Source: Massilia forsythiae (GTDB lineage: Bacteria > Pseudomonadota > Gammaproteobacteria > Burkholderiales > Burkholderiaceae_D). Taken from it: 64,000 nucleotides of DNA. A program made the translations under genes and the position numbers. The notes beneath the pieces are model-generated. The model ran no database searches. It had not been told where the DNA came from and saw only the letters and a list, made by a program, of their open reading frames with translations. The DNA lies in contig NZ_CP051685.1 of the NCBI RefSeq assembly GCF_012849555.1, positions 992,001 to 1,056,000 of the forward strand, given 5' to 3'. Below, in pieces: positions 9,082 to 21,681 of the stretch; position 1 is the stretch's first letter; each line of letters starts with the position of its first letter.

Positions 9082-10230
9082 TCACTCCGGTGATTGCGCC
9101 ACGTCGCCGACCTGCACCGGCGCCGTCACTTGCATGACCAGGCCATACGAAACGTGCCCGAACACCCGGAAGATGAACAGGTTGCCGTACTGTTCGTCCG
9201 GGAGCCGCAGCTTGGCGGGGTTCAAGCCGAGGAAGCCTCGCTTGCCGCCCGGGTCCGCCACGGTCTGCCCGAGATGATAGAGCTGCAGCACGGAGCCGAC
9301 GTCGAGTCCGTCAATCGTGCCCCGGTTGACAGTCACGACCTGGCTCTGGGCCGCGTAATTGACCTCGGACGGCACCGCCATCACGCGCGCCTTGATGGCC
9401 TGCTGCGGCGCGTGCGGCATGTAGTTGCGCAGCGGCACCGGCGGCGCCGGCAACAGGCGGTCGCCCACGCCCGCCTCCTGCACCGAACGCTCGATCACGA
9501 AGGTATGCACGTCGACGCCCGGCCTGGCCGGCTGCACCAGGCGCGCCATGCCGACGTAGGCGGCTTCATGCGCCACCACCTTGCCGGTGTCCGGGTCGCG
9601 CAAGGGCTGGCCCGGGCGGAAGATCTGGAAGCTGGCGGCGCCGCGCAGGTCGCCGCGCACGTAGACGCGGTCGCCCTCGCCCAGGTAAACCTTGCCGTCC
9701 TGGGTGGCGGCGATGCGCGGGGCGGCGTCGAGCTGGTTCGGCTCGATCACCAGCGGCTGGGTCAGGAACGGCTCGATCATGGCGGCCGGGATCGCCGGCA
9801 CGGCGCCGTTGCCGCCCATGTCCTCGGTGCGCAGCTGCGGCGACAGGCGGATCGGCGGTGCCAGGCCGGCATCCGGATCGGGCTGGCCCGGTTTCGTCAG
9901 GCTCAGGCGCCCATGCACGCGGTCGAAATACACGACCTGGCCCGGATAGATCCAGTGCGGATTGCGGATCTCGTCGCGGTTCATGCCCCATACCTGCGGC
10001 CAGCACCACGGATGTTCGAGGAAAGCGCCGGAAATGTCCCACAGGGTATCGCCCTTGACCACCAGGTGCTGGTCGGGCGCATTCGGGCGGAAGCGGCAAT
10101 CGGGGGCGGCCTGCAGCGGCGCGGCGGCGAAGACGGCGGCCGCGGCGACGGCCAGGGCGGCCAGCGCCGGCGTACGTGGCGCGACCGGCAGCGGCAGCGC
10201 ACGGGCGGCGCCTGTGCTAAAATTTTTCAT
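9082..10230 (-). CDS. LysM peptidoglycan-binding domain protein, exported
   Basis: The product is 382 residues from MKNFSTGAAR. A signal peptide with a long Ala-rich core ends near APLQA-AP. A LysM domain follows: HLVVKGDTLWDISGAFLEHPWCWPQVW...NRDEIRNPHWIYPGQVVYF. The remaining ~270 residues are a conserved but uncharacterised domain. Such LysM proteins commonly sit immediately upstream of dprA in Burkholderiales and probably bind murein in the periplasm. The frame also allows an ATG 8 codons upstream (10254); neither has a clear Shine-Dalgarno. It is the first gene of the minus-strand lysM-dprA-smg run. Confidence 0.85.
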   Translation of the reverse strand: MKNFSTGAARALPLPVAPRTPALAALAVAAAAVFAAAPLQAAPDCRFRPNAPDQHLVVKGDTLWDISGAFLEHPWCWPQVWGMNRDEIRNPHWIYPGQVVYFDRVHGRLSLTKPGQPDPDAGLAPPIRLSPQLRTEDMGGNGAVPAIPAAMIEPFLTQPLVIEPNQLDAAPRIAATQDGKVYLGEGDRVYVRGDLRGAASFQIFRPGQPLRDPDTGKVVAHEAAYVGMARLVQPARPGVDVHTFVIERSVQEAGVGDRLLPAPPVPLRNYMPHAPQQAIKARVMAVPSEVNYAAQSQVVTVNRGTIDGLDVGSVLQLYHLGQTVADPGGKRGFLGLNPAKLRLPDEQYGNLFIFRVFGHVSYGLVMQVTAPVQVGDVAQSPE

Positions 10231-10535
10231 CAAAGAGTCCGTAAAGTGCGGCATCGCGGAAATCCCGACGCACCGCCGACGCAGGTTCCTGCGGCCGGCC
10301 GAGCGCGTTTCCCGAGCTGGAAAAGCCGGCTGCGCCGCCGCCAGCCGCGGTCAACATGGTCATTATCGTCGGCGCCGGGCGCTGGTGGATGATCGAAGGT
10401 TGCCGAACTGAATTAATTCTGCCGAGAAATCCTTGAACTGGCAAGACAAGCGCATCGTTTCACCAGAACGTTGTGTTGCATTTCCGCCTGTGCGGGAAGT
10501 GCTGCCCCGTCATCATTAACGAATAGATAAACACC
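10231..10535. other. intergenic region between divergent lysM-dprA and def-fmt
   Basis: This is a 305-bp gap that must hold both promoters. I see no consensus -35/-10 pair and no coding potential. A small hairpin (TTCCGC-CTGT-GCGGGAA, about 10484-10500) lies upstream of def. Confidence 0.5.
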
Positions 10536-11075
10536 ATGGCCTTACTCAACATCCTCCGCTATCCCGACCCGCGCCTGCACAAGGTGGCGAAACCGGTCAC
10601 CGAATTCGGGCCGCGCATCGACAAATTGGTCGCGGACATGGCCGACACCATGTACGACGCGCCCGGCGTGGGCCTGGCGGCGACCCAGATCGACGTGCAC
10701 GAGCGCCTGGTGGTGATCGACATCACCGAGACCAAGGATGACCTGATGGTGTTCGTCAATCCGGAAATCGTCTGGGCCAGCGAGGAAAAGCAGGTCTACG
10801 ACGAAGGCTGCCTGTCGGTGCCGGGCGTGTACGACGGCGTCGAGCGTCCGGCGCGGGTCAAGGTGCGCGCGCTCGACCAGAAGGGCCAGCCGTTCGAGGT
10901 CGAGGCCGACGGCCTGCTGGCGGTCTGCATCCAGCACGAGATGGATCACCTGATGGGCAAGGTGTTCGTGGAGTACCTGTCGCCGCTCAAGCGCAACCGC
11001 ATCAAGACCAAGCTCATGAAGGAAGGCCGCGGCATGCAGCGCGACGACGCCAGGAACGCCGGACGCCGCGCCTGA
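10536..11075 (+). CDS. def: peptide deformylase
   Basis: The product is 179 residues. It removes the formyl group from the N-terminal Met of nascent proteins in the cytoplasm. All three metal-site motifs are present: GVGLAATQ (about 46-53), EGCLSV (about 92-97, metal-binding Cys) and QHEMDHL (HExxH, about 134-140). Length and spacing match bacterial type I deformylases. It is coupled to fmt by a TGATG stop/start overlap. Confidence 0.97.
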   Translation: MALLNILRYPDPRLHKVAKPVTEFGPRIDKLVADMADTMYDAPGVGLAATQIDVHERLVVIDITETKDDLMVFVNPEIVWASEEKQVYDEGCLSVPGVYDGVERPARVKVRALDQKGQPFEVEADGLLAVCIQHEMDHLMGKVFVEYLSPLKRNRIKTKLMKEGRGMQRDDARNAGRRA

Positions 11076-12040
11076 TGCCGGCGCCGCGCATGAAAGTCGT
11101 GTTCGCCGGCACGCCGGAATTCGCCGCCGTCGCCCTGCGTGCGCTGCACGAAGCCGGTTTCGCCATTCCGCTGGTGCTGACCCAGCCCGACCGTCCGGCC
11201 GGGCGCGGCATGCAATTGCAGGCGTCCAGCGTCAAGCAATATGCGCTGGCCCAGGGCATCGAGGTGCTGCAGCCGCTGTCGCTGCGCATGGATGCCAAGG
11301 ACCCGCAGCGCGCGGCCGAGGCGCAGGCCGCGCACGCGCGCCTGCTGGCCACCGACTACGATGTGATGGTGGTCGCGGCCTACGGCCTGATCCTGCCGCG
11401 CGCCACGCTCGACATCAAGCCGTGCATCAATATTCACGGATCGATCCTGCCGCGCTGGCGCGGCGCCGCGCCGATCCACCGTGCGATCGAGAGCGGCGAT
11501 GCCGAGACCGGCGTCACCATCATGCAGATGGAAGAAGGCCTCGATACCGGCCCGATGCTGCTGATCGAACGCATCGCCATCGAGGACGGCGACACCACCG
11601 GCAGCCTGCACGACAAGCTGGCGGCGCTGGGCGGGCGCATGATCGTCGATGCCCTGCGGAAGATGGAAGCCGGCGGCCTGGAGGCGGTGCCGCAGCCGGA
11701 ACAGGGCGTGACCTACGCCGCCAAGATCGCCAAGGAAGAAGGCAAGTTGGATTTCACCCTGCCCGCCATGGATTTGGCGCGCAGGATCCGCGCGTTCAAC
11801 CCGTTTCCGGGCGCGGCCGGACAGGCCGGCGGCGTGACGGTCAAGATCTGGAATGCGCAGGCGGTCGAGGGCAATGGTTCGCCGGGCCAGGTGCTGTCGG
11901 CGAATGCCCACGAGGGGATCGTGGTGGCGTGCGGCGAAGGCGCGCTGCGCCTGACGGAATTGCAGAAGCCGGGCGGCAAGCGCCTGGCGACGGCAGAATT
12001 CCTGAAGGGGTTTTCGTTCGACGGATTAACGTTCGAATAA
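11075..12040 (+). CDS. fmt: methionyl-tRNA formyltransferase
   Basis: The product is 321 residues from the ATG overlapping the def stop. [11 protein letters not shown] at 11090 is the more conventional family start, five codons in. It formylates initiator Met-tRNA using 10-formyl-THF. The N-terminal formyltransferase fold shows [13 protein letters not shown], and the catalytic region [20 protein letters not shown] contains the Asn/His pair. DTGPML and the C-terminal OB-like domain (FNPFPGA...) follow. It forms an operon with def. The usual partner rsmB is not here but at 33.0-34.7 kb on the other strand. Confidence 0.96.
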   Translation: MPAPRMKVVFAGTPEFAAVALRALHEAGFAIPLVLTQPDRPAGRGMQLQASSVKQYALAQGIEVLQPLSLRMDAKDPQRAAEAQAAHARLLATDYDVMVVAAYGLILPRATLDIKPCINIHGSILPRWRGAAPIHRAIESGDAETGVTIMQMEEGLDTGPMLLIERIAIEDGDTTGSLHDKLAALGGRMIVDALRKMEAGGLEAVPQPEQGVTYAAKIAKEEGKLDFTLPAMDLARRIRAFNPFPGAAGQAGGVTVKIWNAQAVEGNGSPGQVLSANAHEGIVVACGEGALRLTELQKPGGKRLATAEFLKGFSFDGLTFE

Positions 12041-12072
12041 TCCGAACGCGCGGTGCGAACCGGAGGCGTGGC

Positions 12073-12093
12073 GTGGACGGGTTTCCCGTCCAC
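12073..12093. repeat. short palindrome GTGGACGGG-TTT-CCCGTCCAC
   Basis: Perfect 9-bp arms with a 3-nt loop between convergent fmt and the BrnA-like gene. There is no T-run, so an intrinsic terminator is doubtful. It may be a dispersed palindromic element. Confidence 0.55.
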
Positions 12094-12135
12094 CCTACCT
12101 GTCCACCCCAATCGTCGGACGGGTCATATGACCGA

Positions 12136-12369
12136 TCAGTGCTGCTCGCTCTGGGCGCGCACGCGGTTGGCTTCCATGTACTCGCGCAGCACCTGGTTGA
12201 TGCGGGTCTGGTAGCCCGGACCGGCCGACTTGAACCAGTCCAGCATGTCCACGTCCAGGCGGATGGTGACGATCTGCTTTACGCCGGCTGCGGCGTGCTG
12301 CTTGGCAGGAACGCTGTCCTCGTTGCGGACGGCAGGCTGGTCCCACTCAGGCACGTATTCTTTGTTCAT
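12136..12369 (-). CDS. orphan BrnA/DUF4415-type antitoxin
   Basis: The product is 77 residues from MNKEYVPEW, preceded by GGGAAGAA at good spacing. The C-terminal half (VTIRLDVDMLDWFKSAGPGYQTRINQVLREYM) is the ribbon-helix-helix signature of BrnA/DUF4415 antitoxins, which bind DNA as dimers and neutralise BrnT. A BrnT toxin gene normally lies immediately upstream of brnA. Here upstream is the metH leader, with no BrnT-like frame, so it is a solitary antitoxin or a repurposed regulator. Other in-frame starts at 12384 and further upstream are possible. Confidence 0.8.
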   Translation of the reverse strand: MNKEYVPEWDQPAVRNEDSVPAKQHAAAGVKQIVTIRLDVDMLDWFKSAGPGYQTRINQVLREYMEANRVRAQSEQH

Positions 12370-12707
12370 GGTAATTCTTCCCATTGAGGCGGCGGAGCGA
12401 CGGGTCCGCACATTCCGTTGATCTGGATTAAGGAACCGCGCCATTGGCGGTTCCATGGCGTGCATTTTGTGCCTTGTATGTATCCGGGAAATTGCTAATA
12501 AGGCGGGTTTTGTATCCGTATGTAACAATTGTATGTTTGAAACACGACGTTACAAATGTCTTTACAAGGCTTTACGCATCGGCTGCTTGATGCACCTTGC
12601 ATTCTCTTGTTGCAGCGGGAACAAACCCGGCCAGTGACGGTATAATTTCAGACCCGCCTCCTCACCATCCAGTCGCCGTTGTCCCGCCGCGGCAAGAAAG
12701 TACACCG
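12370..12707. other. intergenic leader of metH with a TATAAT box
   Basis: 338 bp between the divergent BrnA-like gene and metH. A perfect TATAAT lies at 12641-12646, but no good -35 is present 16-18 bp upstream. I could not recognise a cobalamin, SAM or SAH riboswitch. The 12480-12600 stretch is visibly richer in A/T than the genes on either side. Confidence 0.5.
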
Positions 12708-16472
<3,765 letters not shown>

Positions 16473-16484
16473 ATGCATCCATCC

Positions 16485-16510
16485 AACCGGCGAATCCGCC
16501 GGTTTTTTTT
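16485..16510 (+). terminator. Rho-independent terminator of metH
   Basis: AACCGGCG (16485-16492), 4-nt loop, CGCCGGTT (16497-16504), then T continuing to 16510. Confidence 0.92.
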
Positions 16511-16546
16511 CATCTTGATCATATATTTATAACAACCTCCGCACGT

Positions 16547-16602
16547 TTGGCAACACTTGGCGAATGAATAAGATTGTTTCCGGTATCATTGAACGAATTC
16601 GT
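16547..16602 (+). promoter_or_regulatory. candidate control region of the crt operon
   Basis: It contains a direct repeat TTGGC at 16547-16551 and 16557-16561, 10 bp apart, and a perfect 10-bp palindrome ACGAATTCGT at 16593-16602. A -10-like TATCAT (16584-16589) lies 21 bp from TTGGCG. That spacing is too long for a standard sigma70 promoter. No regulator gene is adjacent. Confidence 0.3.
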
Positions 16603-16637
16603 CAATTTTGACTGTTCAGCGCGGTGGAAGGGATGTT

Positions 16638-17630
16638 ATGGCCATACAGACACGGCAGTACGAAGGGTTCGACGGCATCAAGAAGTTCGATGGGTTCGAC
16701 ACGTTCGCCATCGAGGAGCACGACGATGCCGTGAACGAACTGCGCGTCCTGCGCCATGCGTTCGAAGAGCGGATCGCCCACTGGCTCACCGAAGCCGGCC
16801 GCGAGGACTTGCTGACCTCGGCAATGCGCGCCGGCGCGCTCGGCAGCGGCAAGCGCATGCGTCCGCTGCTGCTGATGCTGGTGGCGCGCGACCTCGGCTG
16901 CTCGTCCCCTGCCCTCATCGACGTCGCCTGCGCGGTCGAGATGGTGCACGCCGCCTCGCTGGTGCTGGACGACATGCCGTGCATGGACAATGCCCAGTTG
17001 CGCCGCGGCCAGCCCACCATCCACGTGCAGTTCGGCGAAGACGTCGCCATCCTGTCCTCGATCGCCCTGCTCAGCCGCGCCTTCGGCATCCTGGCGGCGG
17101 CGCAGGACATCCCGGCCACGGTGCGCAACCGCCTGGTCGCCAAGCTGGCCGAGACCATCGGCACGCAGGGCCTGGTGAAGGGCCAGTTCCTCGACCTGCA
17201 CGGCGGGCGTGCCACGGTCGACGACATCGCCACCACCAACGAACTGAAGACCGGCGTGCTGCTCGGGGTCGCGGTCGACATGGCGGCCATCATCGCCCAG
17301 GCCGACGACGAGGTGGCGGCATCGCTGCGCGCCTTCGCGCTGGCCGCCGGACACGCTTTTCAAATTCGCGACGACTTCCAGGACACGCCCGGCAACGACA
17401 GCGCCGTCACCGGCAAGGACACCGGCAAGGACATCGGCAAGGCCACGCTGATCAACACGGTCGGCCGCGACGAGGCGCGCCGCCAGCTGGCCGCGCACCT
17501 GGCCGAGGCCGACCGCTGCCTGGACGCCGCGCTCGGCCAGCGCCGGCGCACGCGCCGCTTCATCGAAGGCTTGTTCGGCGGCGGCGCCGACGGGCGTGCC
17601 TTCGGCAGCCCGCTGCGCGTCCACAACTGA
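16638..17630 (+). CDS. crtE: geranylgeranyl diphosphate synthase
   Basis: The product is 330 residues. It is a trans-prenyltransferase that extends FPP to GGPP, the carotenoid precursor. The first Asp-rich motif DDMPCMD (111-117) and second DDFQD are present, together with GKRMRP near residue 71. The N-terminal ~30 residues carry a small internal repeat (YEGFDG.KKFDGFDTF) not part of the fold. The start at 16638 has AAGGGA in front; the upstream TTG in the same frame is less likely. It is the first gene of crtE-X-Y-I-B. No idi gene is inserted after it, unlike some Pantoea clusters. Confidence 0.95.
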   Translation: MAIQTRQYEGFDGIKKFDGFDTFAIEEHDDAVNELRVLRHAFEERIAHWLTEAGREDLLTSAMRAGALGSGKRMRPLLLMLVARDLGCSSPALIDVACAVEMVHAASLVLDDMPCMDNAQLRRGQPTIHVQFGEDVAILSSIALLSRAFGILAAAQDIPATVRNRLVAKLAETIGTQGLVKGQFLDLHGGRATVDDIATTNELKTGVLLGVAVDMAAIIAQADDEVAASLRAFALAAGHAFQIRDDFQDTPGNDSAVTGKDTGKDIGKATLINTVGRDEARRQLAAHLAEADRCLDAALGQRRRTRRFIEGLFGGGADGRAFGSPLRVHN

Positions 17631-17663
17631 ACCGGCGCGACCGCACGAGAACAAGGACACCGT

Positions 17664-18995
17664 ATGGCGCACTTCGGCGTGGTCGCTCCCGCATTCCTGA
17701 GTCACTACACCACGCTGTCGGCACTGGCCGGCGCGCTGGTCGAGCGCGGCCACCGCGTCACCTTCCTGCACCGCCCCGACGCCGCCGCCTACGTGCGCGA
17801 CGGGCGGCTCGGCTTCCACGCGGTGGGCAACGACACCCACCCGCCCGGCTCCTTGGACGCCTCGCTCAAGCTGGCGGCCCACCCCGGCAGCCCGCTCGGC
17901 CTGCGCCGCGTGATCGACGACATGGCGCAATCGACCACCATGCTGTGCGAGACGCTGCCGGCCGCGCTCCAGGCGCTGCAAATCGACGCCGTGCTGGCCG
18001 ACCAGATGGAAGCCGCCGGGGGCCTGGTGGCCGAAGCGCTCGGCCTGCCCTTCGTCTCGGTCGCGTGCGCGCTGCCGGTGAACCGCGAACCCGGCGTGCC
18101 GCTGCCGGTCATGCCGTTCGGCTACGGCACCGACGAACGTTCGCTGAAAATGGTCGAGGGCAGTACCCGCGTCTACGACTGGATGATGGGCCCGCACCGG
18201 CGCGCGGTCGAGGCGCAGGCGCGCCGGTTCGGCATTCCGGTACGCGGCATGCTGCACGAGTTCCTGTCGCCGCTGGCGCAGGTCAGCCAGACGGTGGCCG
18301 AATTCGAATTCCCGCGCCACCAATTGCCGCCGCAGTTCCACCACGTCGGCCCGCTGCGCCCGCTGGCGCGCAACGGCGCCACCATCGCCGGGACGCGCAC
18401 CGGCGCCCTGCCCGAGATCGATCCGGACAGGCCTTTCGTGTTCGCCTCGCTCGGCACCATGCAAGGCGGGCGCCTGGCGCTGTTCGAACGCATCGCGCGC
18501 GCCTGCCGCCAGGCCGGCGTGCAGCTGCTGCTGGCCCACTGCGGCGGCCTCGACGCGCGCCAGGAAGCCGTCTTGCTGCGCACCGGCGCCACCTGGGTGA
18601 CCGACTTCGCGCCGCAGCTGGCGGCACTCGAGCGCGCCGACGCGGTGATCTCGCACGCCGGCTGGAACACGATCATGGACGCCATCGCCACCGGCACGCC
18701 GATGCTGGCGTTGCCGATCGCCTTCGACCATCCGGGCGGCGCGGCGCGCGTACGTTACGCCGGCACCGGCATCCAGGCCTCGGCGCGGTTTACGCGCGCA
18801 GGAACCCTGGCCGGGCACCTGCGCCGCCTGCTCGACGATCCGGGCTACAAGCAGCGATTGGCGCCGCTGGCGGCCGCCGTGGCGCGCGCCGGCGGCACCG
18901 CGCGCGCCGCCGACATCGTCGAATCCGCGCTCGGCCTGGCGCCGCCGCAGCGGGCGATGGCAGCAGGGACGGCAGCGGCGGGTGCCCCGGCATGA
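17664..18995 (+). CDS. crtX: zeaxanthin glucosyltransferase
   Basis: The product is 443 residues. It is a GT1/MGT-type glycosyltransferase using UDP-glucose on the hydroxyl groups of zeaxanthin. The N-terminus is MAHFGVVAPAFLSHYTTL with the acceptor fold. The C-terminal donor domain has FVFASLGTMQGG, LLAHCGG, VTDFAPQLAALERADAVISHAGWNT and GTPMLALPIAFDHPGGAARV, the UDP-sugar signature. It lies 33 bp after crtE and its stop overlaps the crtY start (ATGA). Position and similarity pattern fit CrtX. The last ~20 residues are an Ala/Gly/Pro tail. Confidence 0.92.
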   Translation: MAHFGVVAPAFLSHYTTLSALAGALVERGHRVTFLHRPDAAAYVRDGRLGFHAVGNDTHPPGSLDASLKLAAHPGSPLGLRRVIDDMAQSTTMLCETLPAALQALQIDAVLADQMEAAGGLVAEALGLPFVSVACALPVNREPGVPLPVMPFGYGTDERSLKMVEGSTRVYDWMMGPHRRAVEAQARRFGIPVRGMLHEFLSPLAQVSQTVAEFEFPRHQLPPQFHHVGPLRPLARNGATIAGTRTGALPEIDPDRPFVFASLGTMQGGRLALFERIARACRQAGVQLLLAHCGGLDARQEAVLLRTGATWVTDFAPQLAALERADAVISHAGWNTIMDAIATGTPMLALPIAFDHPGGAARVRYAGTGIQASARFTRAGTLAGHLRRLLDDPGYKQRLAPLAAAVARAGGTARAADIVESALGLAPPQRAMAAGTAAAGAPA

Positions 18996-20170
18996 GCGTG
19001 GACTACGACCTGATCCTGGTGGGCGGCGGCCTGGCCAACGGCCTGGTCGCCTGGCGCCTGCGCAACCGCCGGCCCGGCCTGCGCATCCTGCTGCTGGAAG
19101 GCGCGGACCGCATCGGCGGCAACCACACCTGGTCGTTCCACGACAGCGACCTGACGCCGGCCCAGCGCGAATGGATCGCGCCGCTGGTATCGAGCCGCTG
19201 GCCGCGCTACGACGTGGTGTTTCCCGCCCATGCGCGCACGCTGGAGGGCGGCTACGCCAGCATCGCCTCGAGCGATTTCGCGCGCGTGATCGAAGCCGCG
19301 CTCGGGCCCGCGCTGCGCACCGGCGTGCGCGTGGAACAGGTGGCGCCGGGCGCCGTCACCCTGGCCGACGGCAGCGTGCTGCGCGCACGCGCCGTGATCG
19401 ACGGACGCGGCATGCGCGCCAGCCCGCACCTGGCGCTCGGCTACCAGACCTTCCTCGGCCAGGAAGTGCGCCTGGACGCGCCGCACGGCCTGACCGCCCC
19501 GGTCATCATGGATGCCAGCGTCGAGCAGCAGGGCGGCTACCGTTTCGTCTACGTGCTGCCGTTCGGCCCGGACCGCCTGCTGATCGAGGATACCCATTAC
19601 GTCGACCGCGGCGGCATCGAGCCCGAGCGCCTGCGCGCCAACGTCGCCGCCTATGCGGCAAAGCGCGGCTGGCGCATCGGCGAGGTGCTGCGCGAGGAAC
19701 AGGGTTCGCTGCCGATCGTGCTGGCCGGCGACCTGGAGCGCTACTGGGACGACCTGGAGGGCCAACCCGTTTCCGGCCTGCGCGCCGGCCTGTTCCACTT
19801 CACCACCGGCTACTCGCTGCCGCACGCGGTCCGCCTGAGCGAACGCATCGCCGCCATCAGCGCCGCGCCGCTGAATTCGCCGGCGCTGTTCGACGCCATC
19901 CGCGCCGAGGCGCGCGAATCCTGGCGCTGCCAGCGCTTCTTCCGGCTGCTGAACCGCATGCTGTTCCTGGCCGGCAGCCCGGACCACCGCTGGCGCGTGA
20001 TGCAGCGCTTCTACCGCCTGCCGGCGCCGCTGATTTCCCGCTTCTACGCCGGCCGCCTGCGGCTCGGCGACAAGGCGCGCATCCTGAGCGGCAAGCCGCC
20101 GGTACCCGTGCGCCAGGCGATGGCCGCCGCGTGCAAGATCCACCCTTACCAGATCAGGAAACCCGAATGA
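18992..20170 (+). CDS. crtY: lycopene beta-cyclase
   Basis: The product is 392 residues. It is a flavoprotein that closes both ends of lycopene to beta-rings. The N-terminal FAD motif DLILVGGGLANGLVAWRL is followed by LLEGADRIGGNHTWSFHDSDL, a CrtY hallmark. Further conserved patches are VIDGRGM, YQTFLGQEV, FVYVLPFGPDRLLIEDTHY and FHFTTGYSLPHAV. It overlaps crtX and crtI by ATGA junctions, so it is translationally coupled on both sides. Confidence 0.95.
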   Translation: MSVDYDLILVGGGLANGLVAWRLRNRRPGLRILLLEGADRIGGNHTWSFHDSDLTPAQREWIAPLVSSRWPRYDVVFPAHARTLEGGYASIASSDFARVIEAALGPALRTGVRVEQVAPGAVTLADGSVLRARAVIDGRGMRASPHLALGYQTFLGQEVRLDAPHGLTAPVIMDASVEQQGGYRFVYVLPFGPDRLLIEDTHYVDRGGIEPERLRANVAAYAAKRGWRIGEVLREEQGSLPIVLAGDLERYWDDLEGQPVSGLRAGLFHFTTGYSLPHAVRLSERIAAISAAPLNSPALFDAIRAEARESWRCQRFFRLLNRMLFLAGSPDHRWRVMQRFYRLPAPLISRFYAGRLRLGDKARILSGKPPVPVRQAMAAACKIHPYQIRKPE

Positions 20171-21681
20171 ACGAATCGAAACGCGCAGTCGTCGTGGGCG
20201 CCGGCTTCGGCGGCCTGGCGCTCGCCATCCGGCTGCAGGCCGGCGGCATCCAGACCACCCTGCTCGAAAAGCGCGACAAGCCGGGCGGGCGCGCCTACGT
20301 CTACGAAGACCAGGGCTTCGTGTTCGACGCCGGCCCCACCGTCATCACCGATCCGTCCGCCATCGAGGAATTGTTCACGCTGGCCGGCAAGCGCATGAGC
20401 GATTATGTCGAGATGCTGCCAGTGTCGCCGTTCTACCGCCTGTGCTGGGAAGACGGCAGCCACTTCGACTACGACAACGACCAGGAAGCGCTGGACCGGC
20501 AGATCCACGCGCGCAACCCGGCCGACGTGGCCGGCTACCGGCAATTCCTGGCGTATTCGAAGGCGGTGTTCGAAGAGGGTTACATCAAGCTCGGCGCCGT
20601 CCCCTTCCTGTCGTTCCGCGACATGATCCAGGCCGGTCCGCAACTGGCGCGCCTGCAGGCCTGGCGCAGCGTGTACAGCCTGGTGTCGCGCTTCATCCAG
20701 GACGAACACCTGCGCCAGGCGTTTTCCTTCCACTCGCTGCTGGTGGGCGGCAATCCGTTCGCGACCTCGTCCATCTACACGCTGATCCACGCGCTCGAGC
20801 GCAAGTGGGGCGTGTGGTTCCCGCGCGGCGGCACCGGCGCGCTGGTGCGCGGCATGGTCAGGCTGTTCGAGGACATCGGCGGGCGCATCGAGCTCAATGC
20901 CGCGGTGGCGCGTATCGAGACCCGGGGCGATCGCGCCAGCGGCGTGCGCCTGGAAGATGGCCGCCTGTTCGAAGCCGACACGGTGGCCTCGAACGCCGAC
21001 GTCATGCACACCTACGCCAGGCTGCTGGGCCAGCACCCGCGCGGCGTTTCGCAGGCCGCCAGCCTGGACAAGAAACGCTTCAGCAATTCGCTGTTCGTGC
21101 TGTACTTCGGTCTGGACAAGCACCACAGCCAGCTGCGCCACCACACGGTGTGCTTCGGCCCGCGCTACCGCGAGCTGATCACGGAAATCTTCGGCGGCGA
21201 CACGCTGGCCGAGGACTTTTCGCTGTACCTGCACGCGCCCTGCGTCACCGATCCGTCACTGGCCCCGCCCGGCTGCGGCGCCCATTACGTGCTGGCGCCG
21301 GTGCCGCACCTGGGCAATGCCGACATCGACTGGGACGTCGAGGGACCGCGCTACCGCGACCGCATCTTCGATTACCTGGAACAGCGCTACATGCCGGGCC
21401 TGCGCAGCCAGCTGGTCACCAGCCGCATCTTCACGCCCTTCGATTTCCGCGACCAGCTCAATGCGCACCTGGGTTCGGCCTTCTCCCTGGAGCCGATCCT
21501 GACCCAGAGCGCCTGGTTCCGTCCGCACAACCGCGACGCCGACCTGCACAACCTGTACCTGGTCGGCGCCGGCACCCATCCGGGCGCCGGCGTGCCGGGC
21601 GTGATCGGCTCGGCCAAGGCCACCGCCGGCCTGATGCTGGACGACGTGCGCGCCTACGGCAAGGCCAGGGCCATCGCATGA
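20167..21681 (+). CDS. crtI: phytoene desaturase (lycopene-forming)
   Basis: The product is 504 residues. It desaturates phytoene in four steps to all-trans lycopene. The FAD dinucleotide motif VVVGAGFGGLALAIRLQAGG lies near the N-terminus, followed by LLEKRDKPGGRAYVYEDQGFVFDAGPTVI. The C-terminal CrtI signature NLYLVGAGTHPGAGVPGVIGSAKATA is intact. Length and motifs fit bacterial CrtI. ATGA overlaps join it to crtY and crtB. Confidence 0.97.
   Translation: MNESKRAVVVGAGFGGLALAIRLQAGGIQTTLLEKRDKPGGRAYVYEDQGFVFDAGPTVITDPSAIEELFTLAGKRMSDYVEMLPVSPFYRLCWEDGSHFDYDNDQEALDRQIHARNPADVAGYRQFLAYSKAVFEEGYIKLGAVPFLSFRDMIQAGPQLARLQAWRSVYSLVSRFIQDEHLRQAFSFHSLLVGGNPFATSSIYTLIHALERKWGVWFPRGGTGALVRGMVRLFEDIGGRIELNAAVARIETRGDRASGVRLEDGRLFEADTVASNADVMHTYARLLGQHPRGVSQAASLDKKRFSNSLFVLYFGLDKHHSQLRHHTVCFGPRYRELITEIFGGDTLAEDFSLYLHAPCVTDPSLAPPGCGAHYVLAPVPHLGNADIDWDVEGPRYRDRIFDYLEQRYMPGLRSQLVTSRIFTPFDFRDQLNAHLGSAFSLEPILTQSAWFRPHNRDADLHNLYLVGAGTHPGAGVPGVIGSAKATAGLMLDDVRAYGKARAIA

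Noticed and set aside
12480..12707. Cobalamin or SAM/SAH riboswitch before metH
   Set aside because: I could not find the conserved core of any of these classes. A covariance-model search would decide.
16574..18991. Long frame upstream of crtY in the same reading frame
   Set aside because: It is the shadow of crtE and crtX. The real crtY start is the ATG overlapping the crtX stop.
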